From assembly GCF_015712165.1 (NCBI RefSeq), contig NZ_JADPZX010000001.1:310001-374000 (forward strand): a stretch of 64,000 bases of DNA. Reading direction: 5' to 3'. The stretch comes from Streptomyces spinoverrucosus (GTDB lineage: Bacteria; Actinomycetota; Actinomycetes; Streptomycetales; Streptomycetaceae). Shown here in pieces: positions 52,031 through 60,262 of the stretch (the first letter of the stretch is position 1; each line of letters opens with the position of its first letter). A program made the translations under genes and the position numbers. The notes under the pieces are model-generated. The model made no database searches. It was not told the DNA's origin and was given only the letters and a program-made list of their open reading frames with translations.

Positions 52031-52594
52031 ATGAAGACAGAACAGCGCCGACTCTCCACCGCCGAGGAACGCAGGGAGACCGTGCTGCGCACCGCCATCG
52101 GAGCGTTCGCGGCTCGCGGCTACTTCGGCACCACCACCACGGAAGTGGCCAAGGCGGCCGGCATCTCGCAGGCGTACGTCTACCGGCTGTTCCCGAACAA
52201 GGAGGCGCTGTTCACCGCGGTCGTGGAGCACTGCTTCATCCGGGTTCGCGCCGCCCTCGAACGCGGGGCCGCCGAGGCCAGGGGGAGCGCACCGGAGGCG
52301 GTACTGGAGTCGATGGGCGACGCCTACGCGCGCCTGATCAGCGACAACGACCTGCTGCTGGTGCAGCTGCACGCCCAGGCGGCGGCCATCTCGGAGCCGG
52401 CGATCAGGGAGACGGTCAGGGCGGGCTACGCCCGGACGGTGGAGTACGTGCGCGGCGCCTCCGGGGGCGGCGACGAGCAGATCCAGCAGTTCTTCGCCAC
52501 CGGCATGCTCTGCCACCTGATCGTCTCGATCGACGCGGACGCCGTCGACGCGCCCTGGACGCGCACGCTGGCAGCGGGCATCACGCACTACTGA
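52031..52594 (+). CDS. TetR-family transcriptional regulator
   Basis: A 187-residue repressor with the TetR DNA-binding helices (VLRTAIGAFAARGYFGTTTT, then EVAKAAGISQAYVYRLFPNK) followed by a helical ligand-binding domain. ATG 52031 immediately follows an inverted repeat, and the same operator occurs before the next gene, so it should repress itself and the downstream oxidoreductase until an inducer, perhaps a quinone or electrophile, binds. Confidence 0.93.
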   Translation: MKTEQRRLSTAEERRETVLRTAIGAFAARGYFGTTTTEVAKAAGISQAYVYRLFPNKEALFTAVVEHCFIRVRAALERGAAEARGSAPEAVLESMGDAYARLISDNDLLLVQLHAQAAAISEPAIRETVRAGYARTVEYVRGASGGGDEQIQQFFATGMLCHLIVSIDADAVDAPWTRTLAAGITHY

Positions 52595-52665
52595 CCGACC
52601 GAACCGCCCCGGGCGGCCGCCGGATTCCTCGACGAACCGGCAGCCGCCATTTGCAGATCATGCGA

Positions 52666-52685
52666 GTGAGTGGCTAATCACTCAC
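52666..52685. promoter_or_regulatory. TetR operator, copy 2
   Basis: GTGAGTG-GCTAAT-CACTCAC has perfect 7-bp arms and a 6-base centre, the same as copy 1 save one arm base. It lies 23 bases before the oxidoreductase ATG. Confidence 0.88.
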
Positions 52686-52708
52686 CAAAGCGAAGTAAGG
52701 AGTCACCC

Positions 52709-53749
52709 ATGCAGACCACCGAAGTCGTCCTCCCCGCCGCCGGAGAGCCCGAGAGCCTCGAACTGAGGGTGCGGGACCTGCCGAGGCCCGTTCCGGGCCA
52801 GGCACTGGTGCGGGTGGAGGCCAGCGGCGTGACGTTCGCCGAACAGCAGATGCGGCGCGGCAAGTACTACGACATGCCCAAGTTCCCGTTCGTCCCCGGC
52901 TACGACCTCGTAGGCGTCGTCGAGGAGCTCGGCTCCCCCGAGTCCGGTCCGGTGGCCGTGGGGCAGCGGGTCGCCGCCCTCACCAAGACCGGCGGCTGGG
53001 CCGACCGCGCCCTGCTGGACGTGGCGGATCTGGTGCCGGTACCGGAGGGGCTCACGGCGGCGGAGGCCGAGACGCTGGTCACCAACGGTGCCACGGCGTG
53101 GCGCATGCTGTTCCGCACGGCGCAGGTCACCACCGGCGACACCGTCGTGGTGCACGGGGCCAACGGCGGCGTCGGCAGCGTGCTGGTCCAGCTGGCCCGC
53201 AGCAGCGGCGTCCACGTCATCGGCACCGCCTCGGCCCGCAACCAGGAAGCGGTCGCCGCCATGGGCGCCACCCCGGTCGACTACCGGGGAGATGCCCTCG
53301 CCCGCGTCCGGGAGCTGGCGCCGCGCGGGGTGGCGGCCGTCTTCGACCATGTTGGCGGCAAGGGCATCGAGGGCTCCTGGCGGATGCTCGCCCCCGGCGG
53401 CACCCTCGTCTCGTACGGCAGCGCCTCGACCCGCGACCAGGCCGGCAGCGGCATGGTCACGGTTCTCAAGCTGTTCGCCAGGCTCGCCGTGTGGAACGCC
53501 CTGCCCAACGGGCGCAGTGCGCACTTCTTCAACCTGTGGGCCGGGAAGGCGCGGCATCCGGAGCGGTACCGGGCGGAGTTGCGCGAGGACCTCACGAAGA
53601 TCTTCGAGCTGCTGCGGTCCGGCGCGATCGAGGCCAGGATCGACCGGGTCTACCCGCTCGTGGAGGCGGCCGCCGCGCTGCGGCACGCCGAGTCCGGGAC
53701 CGTCGTGGGCAAGGTCGTGATCGCACCCGGCACGGGACAGGCAGAATGA
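52709..53749 (+). CDS. Zinc-free MDR alcohol dehydrogenase / quinone oxidoreductase
   Basis: A 346-residue medium-chain dehydrogenase. N-terminal GroES-like domain (VPGYDLVGVVEELGSP), NADPH-binding VVHGANGGVGSVLVQLARS in the middle, and a C-terminal part with a long insertion (VTVLKLFARLAVWNALPNGR) typical of the synaptic-vesicle VAT-1-like group. The catalytic-zinc Cys/His ligands are absent. TAAGGAG lies 6 bases before ATG 52709. It reduces quinones or enones with NADPH, and is the likely target of the TetR protein next to it. Confidence 0.92.
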   Translation: MQTTEVVLPAAGEPESLELRVRDLPRPVPGQALVRVEASGVTFAEQQMRRGKYYDMPKFPFVPGYDLVGVVEELGSPESGPVAVGQRVAALTKTGGWADRALLDVADLVPVPEGLTAAEAETLVTNGATAWRMLFRTAQVTTGDTVVVHGANGGVGSVLVQLARSSGVHVIGTASARNQEAVAAMGATPVDYRGDALARVRELAPRGVAAVFDHVGGKGIEGSWRMLAPGGTLVSYGSASTRDQAGSGMVTVLKLFARLAVWNALPNGRSAHFFNLWAGKARHPERYRAELREDLTKIFELLRSGAIEARIDRVYPLVEAAAALRHAESGTVVGKVVIAPGTGQAE

Positions 53750-53797
53750 GACACGGAGCCCGCCCCACCGGCGCGCGCCCCACTGAAGTCGATCTCG

Positions 53798-53839
53798 GGG
53801 CGCCTTATGGACCCCATAAGGCGCCCTTATGAGCTCATA
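53798..53839. terminator. Perfect hairpin followed by a 12-bp palindrome
   Basis: GGGCGCCTTATGG (53798-53810) pairs perfectly with CCATAAGGCGCCC (53814-53826) around ACC, then TATGAGCTCATA (53828-53839) is a perfect palindrome. It follows the oxidoreductase stop by about 50 bases and precedes the iron boxes. A terminator is likely; an operator role for the second palindrome is possible. Confidence 0.6.
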
Positions 53840-53854
53840 GGCCGGACCCGCGTA

Positions 53855-53889
53855 CCAGGTTAGGCTTGCCTTAGCTTAGGCTTCCCGTC
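53855..53889 (+). promoter_or_regulatory. Two overlapping iron boxes (DmdR/IdeR-type)
   Basis: CCAGGTTAGGCTTGCCTTA (53855-53873) and TTAGCTTAGGCTTCCCG onward (53871-53889) match the IdeR/DmdR consensus TTAGGTTAGGCTAACCTAA at about 14 and 13 of 19 positions. They lie 35-70 bases before the ferredoxin reductase ATG, so the gene is probably repressed by iron. Confidence 0.8.
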
Positions 53890-53923
53890 GAGTCGCATGT
53901 CATCGCTCGAAGGGAACCTGATC

Positions 53924-55288
53924 ATGACGCGCCCGCTGCGGGTAGCCATCGTCGGAGCCGGCCCGGCCGGAATCTACGCCGCCGACGCCCTGCTCAAGTC
54001 CGACGTGGCCGCCGAACCCGGCGTGTCCATCGACCTCTTCGAGCGGATGCCGGCGCCGTTCGGACTGATCCGTTACGGCGTCGCCCCCGACCACCCCCGG
54101 ATCAAGGGCATCATCACGGCCCTTCACCAGGTCCTCGACAAGCCCCAGATCCGCCTCTTCGGCAACGTCGACTACCCGACCGACATCAGCCTGGACGATC
54201 TGCGCTCGTTCTACGACGCCGTGATCTTCTCCACGGGCGCGACGGCCGACCGCGCGCTGCCGATCCCGGGCATCGACCTCGACGGCTCCTACGGCGCCGC
54301 CGACTTCGTGTCCTGGTACGACGGTCACCCGGACGTGCCGCGCACCTGGCCGCTTCAGGCCGAGAAGGTCGCCGTCCTCGGTGTCGGGAACGTCGCGCTC
54401 GACATCGCCCGCGTCCTCGCCAAGACCGCGGACGAACTGCTGCCGACCGAGATCCCGCCGAACGTCTACGAGGGGCTCAAGGCCAACAAGGCCCTGGAGG
54501 TCCACGTCTTCGGCCGACGCGGCCCGGCGCAGGCGAAGTTCAGCCCGATGGAGCTGCGCGAGCTGGACCACTCCCCCAACATCGAGGTCATCGTCGACCC
54601 CGAGGACATCGACTACGACGAGGGCTCGATCGAGACCCGGCGCGGCAACAAGCAGGCCGACATGGTCGCCAAGACGCTGGAGAACTGGGCGATACGCGAT
54701 GTCGGCGACCGCCCGCACAAGCTGTTCCTGCACTTCTTCGAGTCGCCGACGGAGATCCTCGGCGAGGACGGCAAGGTCGTCGGCCTGCGCACCGAGCGCA
54801 CCGAGCTGGACGGCACCGGCAACGTCAAGGGCACCGGCAAGTTCACCGACTGGGACGTCACCGCGGTCTACCGCGCCGTGGGCTACCTCTCCGACAAGCT
54901 GCCCAAGCTGCCCTGGGACATCGACTCGGGCACGGTCCCGGACGAGGGCGGCCGGGTCGTCGAGGAGGGCGGCGCGCACCTTCAGTCGGTGTACGTCACC
55001 GGCTGGATCCGGCGCGGCCCGGTCGGCCTCATCGGCCACACCAAGGGCGACGCCAACGAGACGGTGTCCAACCTCCTGGACGACTTCGCCAACAGCCGTC
55101 TGCAGACCCCGTCGGCGCCGGACCCCGAGGCCGTCGACGCCTTCCTCGCCGAGCGGAACGTCCGCTTCACCACGTGGGAGGGCTGGTACAGGCTGGACGC
55201 CGCCGAGAAGGCCCTGGGCGAGCCGCAGGGCCGTGAGCGGGTGAAGATCGTCGAGCGTGAGGACATGCTCCGGGAGAGCGGCGCGTAA
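53924..55288 (+). CDS. FprA-type ferredoxin-NADP(+) reductase
   Basis: A 454-residue flavoprotein of the adrenodoxin-reductase family. FAD-binding VAIVGAGPAGIYAADALLK is at residues 7-25 and the NADPH motif VAVLGVGNVALDIARVL near 150; APFGLIRYGVAPDHPRIKGI and GWIRRGPVGLIGHTKGDANE are invariant stretches. It transfers electrons from NADPH to ferredoxins, for example for P450s. AAGGGA precedes ATG 53924; ATG 53897 would add nine residues. Two iron boxes upstream suggest it is induced in iron starvation, perhaps to feed ferredoxin-dependent siderophore or haem reactions (inference). Confidence 0.95.
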   Translation: MTRPLRVAIVGAGPAGIYAADALLKSDVAAEPGVSIDLFERMPAPFGLIRYGVAPDHPRIKGIITALHQVLDKPQIRLFGNVDYPTDISLDDLRSFYDAVIFSTGATADRALPIPGIDLDGSYGAADFVSWYDGHPDVPRTWPLQAEKVAVLGVGNVALDIARVLAKTADELLPTEIPPNVYEGLKANKALEVHVFGRRGPAQAKFSPMELRELDHSPNIEVIVDPEDIDYDEGSIETRRGNKQADMVAKTLENWAIRDVGDRPHKLFLHFFESPTEILGEDGKVVGLRTERTELDGTGNVKGTGKFTDWDVTAVYRAVGYLSDKLPKLPWDIDSGTVPDEGGRVVEEGGAHLQSVYVTGWIRRGPVGLIGHTKGDANETVSNLLDDFANSRLQTPSAPDPEAVDAFLAERNVRFTTWEGWYRLDAAEKALGEPQGRERVKIVEREDMLRESGA

Positions 55289-55305
55289 GCGTTCGCGAAC
55301 GAGGA

Positions 55306-55333
55306 GGGGTCCGGTGATGGTTCGCCGGGCCCC
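55306..55333. terminator. Hairpin terminator after the ferredoxin reductase
   Basis: GGGGTCCGG and CCGGGCCCC pair (one G-T) around a 10-base loop, followed by TTT. A perfect palindrome CGTTCGCGAACG (55290-55301) directly after the stop codon may add to it. Confidence 0.7.
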
Positions 55334-55419
55334 TTTCCCGTGCTCGGCCGGACGGGTCCCGGGTCTTACGGACCTGTGACATGACGGGCGCGGCCGGGCC
55401 CCGGGGCGGGTGCGCCGAC

Positions 55420-55432
55420 CTAGCGTGTGGCC
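55420..55432 (+). promoter_or_regulatory. Leaderless promoter -10 (CCTAGCGT) before the epimerase gene
   Basis: TAGCGT at 55421-55426 ends 6 bases before ATG 55433, the spacing of a -10 box for a transcript starting at the A of the start codon. No ribosome site is present. The same CCTAGCGT occurs before the gene at 60277. Confidence 0.6.
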
Positions 55433-56434
55433 ATGCGCGTACTGATCACCGGCGGTGCCGGATTCATCGGGTCCCATGTGGTCGAGGCACTGACGGCGGC
55501 CGGACACGAGCCCGTGGTGTACGACGTGCGCGGCGATCCCCGGTCGGACGTGCGGGACCTCGACGCCGTACGCCGCGCCCTGTCCGGCGTCGACGCCGTC
55601 TGCCATCAGGCGGCGATGGTCGGGCTGGGCACCGGGTTCGCCGACGCCCCGGAGTACGTCTCCCGCAACGACCTCGGCACGGCCGTCCTGCTCACCGCCA
55701 TGGCCGAGGCGGACGTACGGCGCCTGGTACTGGCCGGGTCGATGGTGGTGTACGGCGAGGGGCGCTACGAGTGCGCCCGGCACGGCGTGGTGCGGCCGGG
55801 GCCGCGCGCGGTCGCCGAGTTGGCGGCGGGGCGTTTCGAACCCCTGTGCCCCGACTGCGGTGCCGCGCTGGAGCCCGGGCTGGTCGGGGAGGACGCGCCG
55901 CTCGATCCGCGCAACGTGTACGCGACGACGAAGCTCGCCCAGGAGCATCTCGCGGCGGCGTGGGCGCGGGCCACGGGAGGGTCGGCGGTCTCGCTGCGCT
56001 ACCACAACGTGTACGGACCCCGGATGCCCCGCGACACCCCGTACGCCGGGGTGGCCTCCTTCTTCCGGTCCGCGCTCGCCAGGGGCGAGGCCCCGCGCGT
56101 CTTCGAGGACGGACGGCAGCGGCGGGACTTCGTGCACGTACGGGATGTCGCAGCCGCCAACCTGGCGGCACTGGAAGCGAGTTCGGCGCCGGGCGCGCTC
56201 ACCGCGTACAACACCGGCAGCGGCGAGCCGCACACGGTCGCCGAGATGGCGCGGGCGCTGGCCGACGCGTACGGGGGGCCGGAGCCCGTGGTGACCGGGG
56301 AGTACCGGCTGGGGGACGTCCGCCACATCACCGCCGACTCCTCGCGGCTGCGTGCCGAGCTGGGCTGGAAGCCGCAGGTCGGATTCGCGGACGGGATGCG
56401 GGAGTTCGCGCGGGCGGGGCTGAGCGCCGGGTGA
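55433..56434 (+). CDS. NAD-dependent epimerase/dehydratase (extended SDR)
   Basis: A 333-residue nucleotide-sugar-type epimerase. RVLITGGAGFIGSHVVEAL is at 2-20, the catalytic Tyr163-xxx-Lys167 in NVYATTKLAQEH, and YGPRMPRDTPYAGVASFF later. An insertion between 110 and 152 carries Cys114, His117, Cys139 and Cys142 (ECARHG, CPDCG), a probable zinc site seen in an actinomycete subgroup. GTG 55427 is an alternative start. It heads the group of sugar- and lipid-related genes that follow, presumably supplying a UDP- or GDP-sugar (inference). Confidence 0.9.
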   Translation: MRVLITGGAGFIGSHVVEALTAAGHEPVVYDVRGDPRSDVRDLDAVRRALSGVDAVCHQAAMVGLGTGFADAPEYVSRNDLGTAVLLTAMAEADVRRLVLAGSMVVYGEGRYECARHGVVRPGPRAVAELAAGRFEPLCPDCGAALEPGLVGEDAPLDPRNVYATTKLAQEHLAAAWARATGGSAVSLRYHNVYGPRMPRDTPYAGVASFFRSALARGEAPRVFEDGRQRRDFVHVRDVAAANLAALEASSAPGALTAYNTGSGEPHTVAEMARALADAYGGPEPVVTGEYRLGDVRHITADSSRLRAELGWKPQVGFADGMREFARAGLSAG

Positions 56435-56502
56435 GGGCTCGCGACGCCCTGCCGTCCGTGTTTCGTAAGAAGCAGAAGTCCGATATGCCCGCTTTCCATT
56501 CG

Positions 56503-56515
56503 TAGGGTGAAAGCC
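56503..56515 (+). promoter_or_regulatory. Possible -10 box TAGGGT and leaderless start
   Basis: TAGGGT at 56503-56508 ends 7 bases before GTG 56516, as for a leaderless transcript; no ribosome site precedes that GTG. Confidence 0.45.
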
Positions 56516-57217
56516 GTGACAACCCCTCCCCCACCCCCGCCCGTCGACGTGGTCCTCCCCTGCCTGAACGAGGCCGAGGCCCTGCCCTGGGTACTGGAAC
56601 GCATCCCGGCCGGATGGCGCGCCCTCGTCGTGGACAACGGCTCCACCGACGGCTCGGCCGACCTCGCCCGAGCGCTCGGCGCCACCGTGGTCCACGAGCC
56701 GCGCCGCGGGTTCGGCGCCGCGTGTCACGCGGGCCTCACCGCCGCGACCGCCGACATCGTGTGCTTCTGCGACTGCGACGCCTCGCTCGACCCGTCCCTC
56801 CTCGTCCCGTTCGTGCGTGAGGTGCGGGCCGGCGAGTCCGACCTGGTGCTGGGCCGGCGCCGGCCGCGAGGCCGGAACGCCTGGCCCGCGCACGCGCGCG
56901 TGGGCAACGCCGCGCTGTCGCTGCTGCTCCGCCGACGCACCGGGCTGCGGCTGCACGACCTGGGTCCGCTGCGGGCCGCCCGGAGAGAGGCACTGCTGGG
57001 CCTGAGACTCACCGACCGGCGCAGCGGCTATCCGCTCCAGATGGTCGTGCGCGCCGCCGACGCGGGCTGGCGCGTCGCCGAGCACGACGTGCCGTATCTG
57101 CCCCGCACCGGCGCCTCCAAGGTCACCGGCACCTGGCGCGGCACCTGGCAGGCGGTGCGGGACATGCGCCGCGTCCTGGCCGAACCGCCCGCCGCGCTCG
57201 AAGGGAGCCGCCGATGA
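56516..57217 (+). CDS. Family 2 glycosyltransferase
   Basis: A 233-residue GT-A enzyme: VDVVLPCLNEAEALPWVLER at the start, LVVDNGSTDGSADLARALGA for nucleotide binding, and the metal-binding DxD-like CFCDCDASLD. It resembles dolichyl-/polyprenyl-phosphate sugar synthases, though no membrane helix is fused. The Pro-rich N-terminus follows GTG 56516. The stop overlaps the next gene as ATGA. It may transfer a sugar to a lipid carrier used by the polytopic transferase at the end of the cluster (inference). Confidence 0.9.
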   Translation: MTTPPPPPPVDVVLPCLNEAEALPWVLERIPAGWRALVVDNGSTDGSADLARALGATVVHEPRRGFGAACHAGLTAATADIVCFCDCDASLDPSLLVPFVREVRAGESDLVLGRRRPRGRNAWPAHARVGNAALSLLLRRRTGLRLHDLGPLRAARREALLGLRLTDRRSGYPLQMVVRAADAGWRVAEHDVPYLPRTGASKVTGTWRGTWQAVRDMRRVLAEPPAALEGSRR

Positions 57218-57831
57218 CCACCCTGCTCGTCATCGCCAAGGAGCCCCGCCCGGGGCGGGTCAAGACGCGGCTGACGCCGCCGTTCACACCCGGCGAGGCG
57301 GCCGCGCTGGCCGAGGCGGCCCTGGAGGACACCCTGCGCGCGGTGGCCGCCGCACCGGCCCGCCGCCGGGTCCTGGTGCTGGACGGGCGTCCGGGACCTT
57401 GGTTGCCGCCGGGCTTCGACGTCGTACCGCAGTGTGCGGGCGGACTGGACGAGCGGCTGGCCGCGGCCTTCGCCGGGTGTGCCGGACCGGCGCTGCTGAT
57501 CGGGATGGACACGCCGCAGGTGACGCCGGAGCTGCTCACCGTGGACTTCGCCGGGTGCGACGCGTACTTCGGTCCGGCCGAGGACGGGGGGTTCTGGGCG
57601 CTGGGGCTCGCCGAGCCCGCGCCGGAGCTGCTGCGGGGGGTCCCGATGTCGACGCCGGTCACCGGAGCCGTCCAGCGCGACCGGCTGGTCGCCGCCGGGC
57701 TGCGGGTGCGTGAGCTGCCCCGGCTGCGGGACGTCGACACGGCCGCCGACGCCGACGCGGTGGCCGGGCTGGCGCCGCACGGCCGGTTCGCCGCGGAGCT
57801 GGCCCGGCTGCGGGCGGCCACCCGCCGATGA
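57214..57831 (+). CDS. DUF2064-like nucleotidyl/glycosyltransferase (TIGR04282-like)
   Basis: A 205-residue GT-A-like protein: LLVIAKEPRPGRVKTRLTPP at 4-23 is the family signature, with LLIGMDTPQVTPELL and FGPAEDGGFWALGL. Relatives include CofC-type guanylyltransferases and a family found in arsenosugar clusters; activity is not established for this branch. Translationally coupled at both ends (ATGA). Confidence 0.85.
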   Translation: MTTLLVIAKEPRPGRVKTRLTPPFTPGEAAALAEAALEDTLRAVAAAPARRRVLVLDGRPGPWLPPGFDVVPQCAGGLDERLAAAFAGCAGPALLIGMDTPQVTPELLTVDFAGCDAYFGPAEDGGFWALGLAEPAPELLRGVPMSTPVTGAVQRDRLVAAGLRVRELPRLRDVDTAADADAVAGLAPHGRFAAELARLRAATRR

Positions 57832-58598
57832 ACGCCCCCTACGAGACGACGCGGCCCGAGCGCCTGCTCCCCTGGACCGCCGACGACCCCTACGTGCACG
57901 CCCTGCGCGCCGGCCGGGGCCCGCTCTTCCTGCGCCGCAGCGACGGCTGGCTGCTCCCGCTGGACGTGGAACGGTGGTGCGCCCGCCCGGACGAGGCGGA
58001 CCTGACCGTGCTGGCCCGCTGCGAGGGCGCCGTCCTCGACGTGGGCTGCGGCCCCGGCCGCCTGGTCGCCGAACTCGCCGCCCGAGGTCGTACGGCGCTC
58101 GGCATCGACGTCAGCGAGGCCGCCGTCGCGCACACCGCGCGCCTCGGCGGCCGGGCCCTGCGCCGGTCGGTCTTCCAGCCGCTGCCCGGTGAACGCCGGT
58201 GGGGCACCGCCCTGCTGATCGACGGCAACCTCGGCATCGGCGGTGACCCGCTCGCCCTGCTCGACCGACTGGCCCAGCTCCTCGCGCCCGGCGGTCTGGT
58301 GATCGCCGAGACGGTCCCCGTGGACGTCGACGAACGCGTGCAGGTCCACGTCACCGACGGGCAGGGCACGGCGGGCGCCCCCTTCCCGTGGGCCCGCCTC
58401 GGCACGCCCGCGCTGCTGCGGCACGCGCGCGTGCTGGGCCTCACCGTGGACGGTCAGTGGTCGGCCGGCGGCCGCTGCTTCGTCGCCCTGCGCACCCGCA
58501 GCGCCAGCAGCAGCGCCGAGCCGCCGAACAGGACGGCGGTGATCAGCAGCCAGCGGGCGAGGAAACCGTCCGCGGACAGCCCGGTGGCCAGCCGGTAG
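57828..58598 (+). CDS. Class I SAM-dependent methyltransferase
   Basis: A 256-residue methyltransferase with motif I VLDVGCGPGRLVAELAARGR and LGIDVSEAAVAHTARLGGRA; the conserved fold ends at GGRCFVALR near residue 225. The last 30 residues (TRSASSSAEPPNRTAVISSQ and on) are Ser-rich and read from DNA that also encodes the C-terminus of the opposing membrane gene, a 145-base tail-to-tail overlap. Coupled by ATGA to the DUF2064-like gene. Confidence 0.88.
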   Translation: MNAPYETTRPERLLPWTADDPYVHALRAGRGPLFLRRSDGWLLPLDVERWCARPDEADLTVLARCEGAVLDVGCGPGRLVAELAARGRTALGIDVSEAAVAHTARLGGRALRRSVFQPLPGERRWGTALLIDGNLGIGGDPLALLDRLAQLLAPGGLVIAETVPVDVDERVQVHVTDGQGTAGAPFPWARLGTPALLRHARVLGLTVDGQWSAGGRCFVALRTRSASSSAEPPNRTAVISSQRARKPSADSPVASR

Positions 58599-58927
58599 CG
58601 CTCGTCGACCCGGCCGCTGATCAGCGGGAACCACACGAGCAGCAGCAGCCCGGACAGGGCGGCCGGGACCCGCACGTACGAGATCCACTCGCGGCGCCGC
58701 ACCGCGCCCAGCGCGCCCGTGAGCGCCCGGTCGGCCGCCGCGTACAGCGGCAGCAGCACGAGGTCGTGCAGCACGGCCGCGCCCGCGAACCAGAGCACGA
58801 CTCCGAACCAGTCGCCCGCGAGCAGGCTCACGCCCGCGTACCCGGCGAGCGCGAAGGAGCAGCCGAGCAGCAGCAGCTGGAACGGGCTGCCGACGACGAG
58901 GCGCGGTCGGGTCAGGGTGGGGCGCAT
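58454..58927 (-). CDS. Small four-helix membrane protein
   Basis: A 157-residue membrane protein: FQLLLLGCSFALAGYAGVSL; WFGVVLWFAGAAVLHDLVLL; VPAALSGLLLLVWFPLISGR; LLITAVLFGGSALLLALRVR. Its ATG shares a base with the TGA of the upstream cytochrome/molybdopterin gene, so it is coupled to it and may be a partner subunit. Function otherwise unknown. Confidence 0.8.
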   Translation of the reverse strand: MRPTLTRPRLVVGSPFQLLLLGCSFALAGYAGVSLLAGDWFGVVLWFAGAAVLHDLVLLPLYAAADRALTGALGAVRRREWISYVRVPAALSGLLLLVWFPLISGRVDERYRLATGLSADGFLARWLLITAVLFGGSALLLALRVRRATKQRPPADH

Positions 58928-60162
58928 CAGAGGTCTCCGAACGTCATCCGTGCCACCCACTTGGTGTTCAGCACGCCCGGCGCCGCGGGCACGATGATCC
59001 GGGCGGGGTAGCCGTGGTCGAGGGTCAGCGGCTCGCCGTTGACGTCCAGGGCGAGCAGGGAGCGCGGGTCGGCCACCTGGTTGGCGCGCAGCGCGGCCCG
59101 GCGGAAGGCGCCGCGCTGTTGCAGCGACTCCACCAGTACGTCGGCCGGGTCGTCGTACCCGACCAGGGCGGCGAGGTCGCGCAGCCGTACGCCGCGCCAC
59201 CACTGGTCGGACGTCGACCAGCCCTCCACGCAGGCGATCGGCAGCGCGGCACTGTGCAGCGGCATCCGCAGCAGTTCCTCCCGGTTGAGCCGGACGACGC
59301 CCGTCGGCCCGGTGACGACCAGCCGCCAGGCGTCGCCGGCCGTCTCGCGGGTGCTGATCCCGGCGTAGGCGGCCGTCTTGTTGATCTGGAAGCCGCCGGG
59401 ACCGCTGCCCGGCTCCGGTCCCCCGTGCGGTGTCAGCAGGGCGGTCTGGCGCAGCGGCCCGTCGAAGTTGCGGCCCACGGACGTCGCGAACAGCAGCAGT
59501 GAGGCGCCTCCGACCAGCCCGAACGCGCCGCGCCGGGACACGGTGGGCTCGGCGGGCCGTGGCGTCACCAGATCGCTGTCCTGCGGTGTCTCGGTCCGCA
59601 GCCGGCGCAGGTTGCGCAGGGCCGTCGGCAGCTTCAGGACGACGTGCGCGACGAACGCGGCGAAGAAGACCCAGGCGCCGTAGAAGTGCAGCGTGTAGAA
59701 GGAGCCGGGGAAGACGTAGTCCAGCTGAACGTTGAGCACACCGGTCGTGAACTGGAACAGGGCGCCCCCGACCAGCAGCAGCAGCGAGATCCGCTCCAGG
59801 GCGTGCGCCAGCGAGCGGGCCGGTGGCAGCGTGAACAGCCTGGGCACGACCGACCACAGCTTGGCCAGCAGGACGGGGATGAGCGTGATCCCGAGGGTGA
59901 CGTGGACGCCCTGGTTGAGCCGGTACAGCCAGTGCGGGTTCGTCGGCCAGGAGAACAGGTAGAAGCCGAGGAGCCCCTTGTCCGGGGTCTGGTCGTTCAC
60001 CGGCGACAGGTCCGGGTTGTAGGCGGCGTACGACAGCAGTCCGGTCACGAACAGCACGGTGATGCCCACCAGCAGCACGACCCCGAGCACGGCCGTGAAC
60101 CGGGGGCCGCGCAGGGGGCTGCGCCAGAAGCCGGGCGAAGACGGAAGCCGTTGGTCTCGCAT
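58927..60162 (-). CDS. Cytochrome b561-like / sulfite-oxidase-fold molybdopterin fusion oxidoreductase
   Basis: A 411-residue membrane protein. The N-terminal half has four or five helices with His residues of a b561-type haem domain (RLNQGVHVTLGITLIPVLLA, LHFYGAWVFFAAFVAHVVLK); after a twin-Arg-like SRRGAFGLVGGASLLLFATS anchor, the second half is a sulfite-oxidase-fold molybdopterin domain, with Cys311 (IACVEGWST) as molybdenum ligand and GYPARIIVPAAPG near the end. It should catalyse an external redox step linked to membrane electrons; the substrate is unknown. Leaderless ATG 60162. Operon with the small membrane protein. Confidence 0.9.
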   Translation of the reverse strand: MRDQRLPSSPGFWRSPLRGPRFTAVLGVVLLVGITVLFVTGLLSYAAYNPDLSPVNDQTPDKGLLGFYLFSWPTNPHWLYRLNQGVHVTLGITLIPVLLAKLWSVVPRLFTLPPARSLAHALERISLLLLVGGALFQFTTGVLNVQLDYVFPGSFYTLHFYGAWVFFAAFVAHVVLKLPTALRNLRRLRTETPQDSDLVTPRPAEPTVSRRGAFGLVGGASLLLFATSVGRNFDGPLRQTALLTPHGGPEPGSGPGGFQINKTAAYAGISTRETAGDAWRLVVTGPTGVVRLNREELLRMPLHSAALPIACVEGWSTSDQWWRGVRLRDLAALVGYDDPADVLVESLQQRGAFRRAALRANQVADPRSLLALDVNGEPLTLDHGYPARIIVPAAPGVLNTKWVARMTFGDL

Positions 60163-60262
60163 GTCCTGACGGTAGGCCGGGACCGGCGCGAAAAGAGCGG
60201 CGCGACCCATGACGAAACGCTGACATCGGGGCGCCGGACGTTCTGGCAGGGCCGGTGGCGGC

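Noticed and set aside
53900..57085. A 1061-codon open frame on the minus strand
   Set aside because: It is antisense to the ferredoxin reductase, epimerase and GT2 genes, each with clear motifs; long antisense frames are expected at this GC content.
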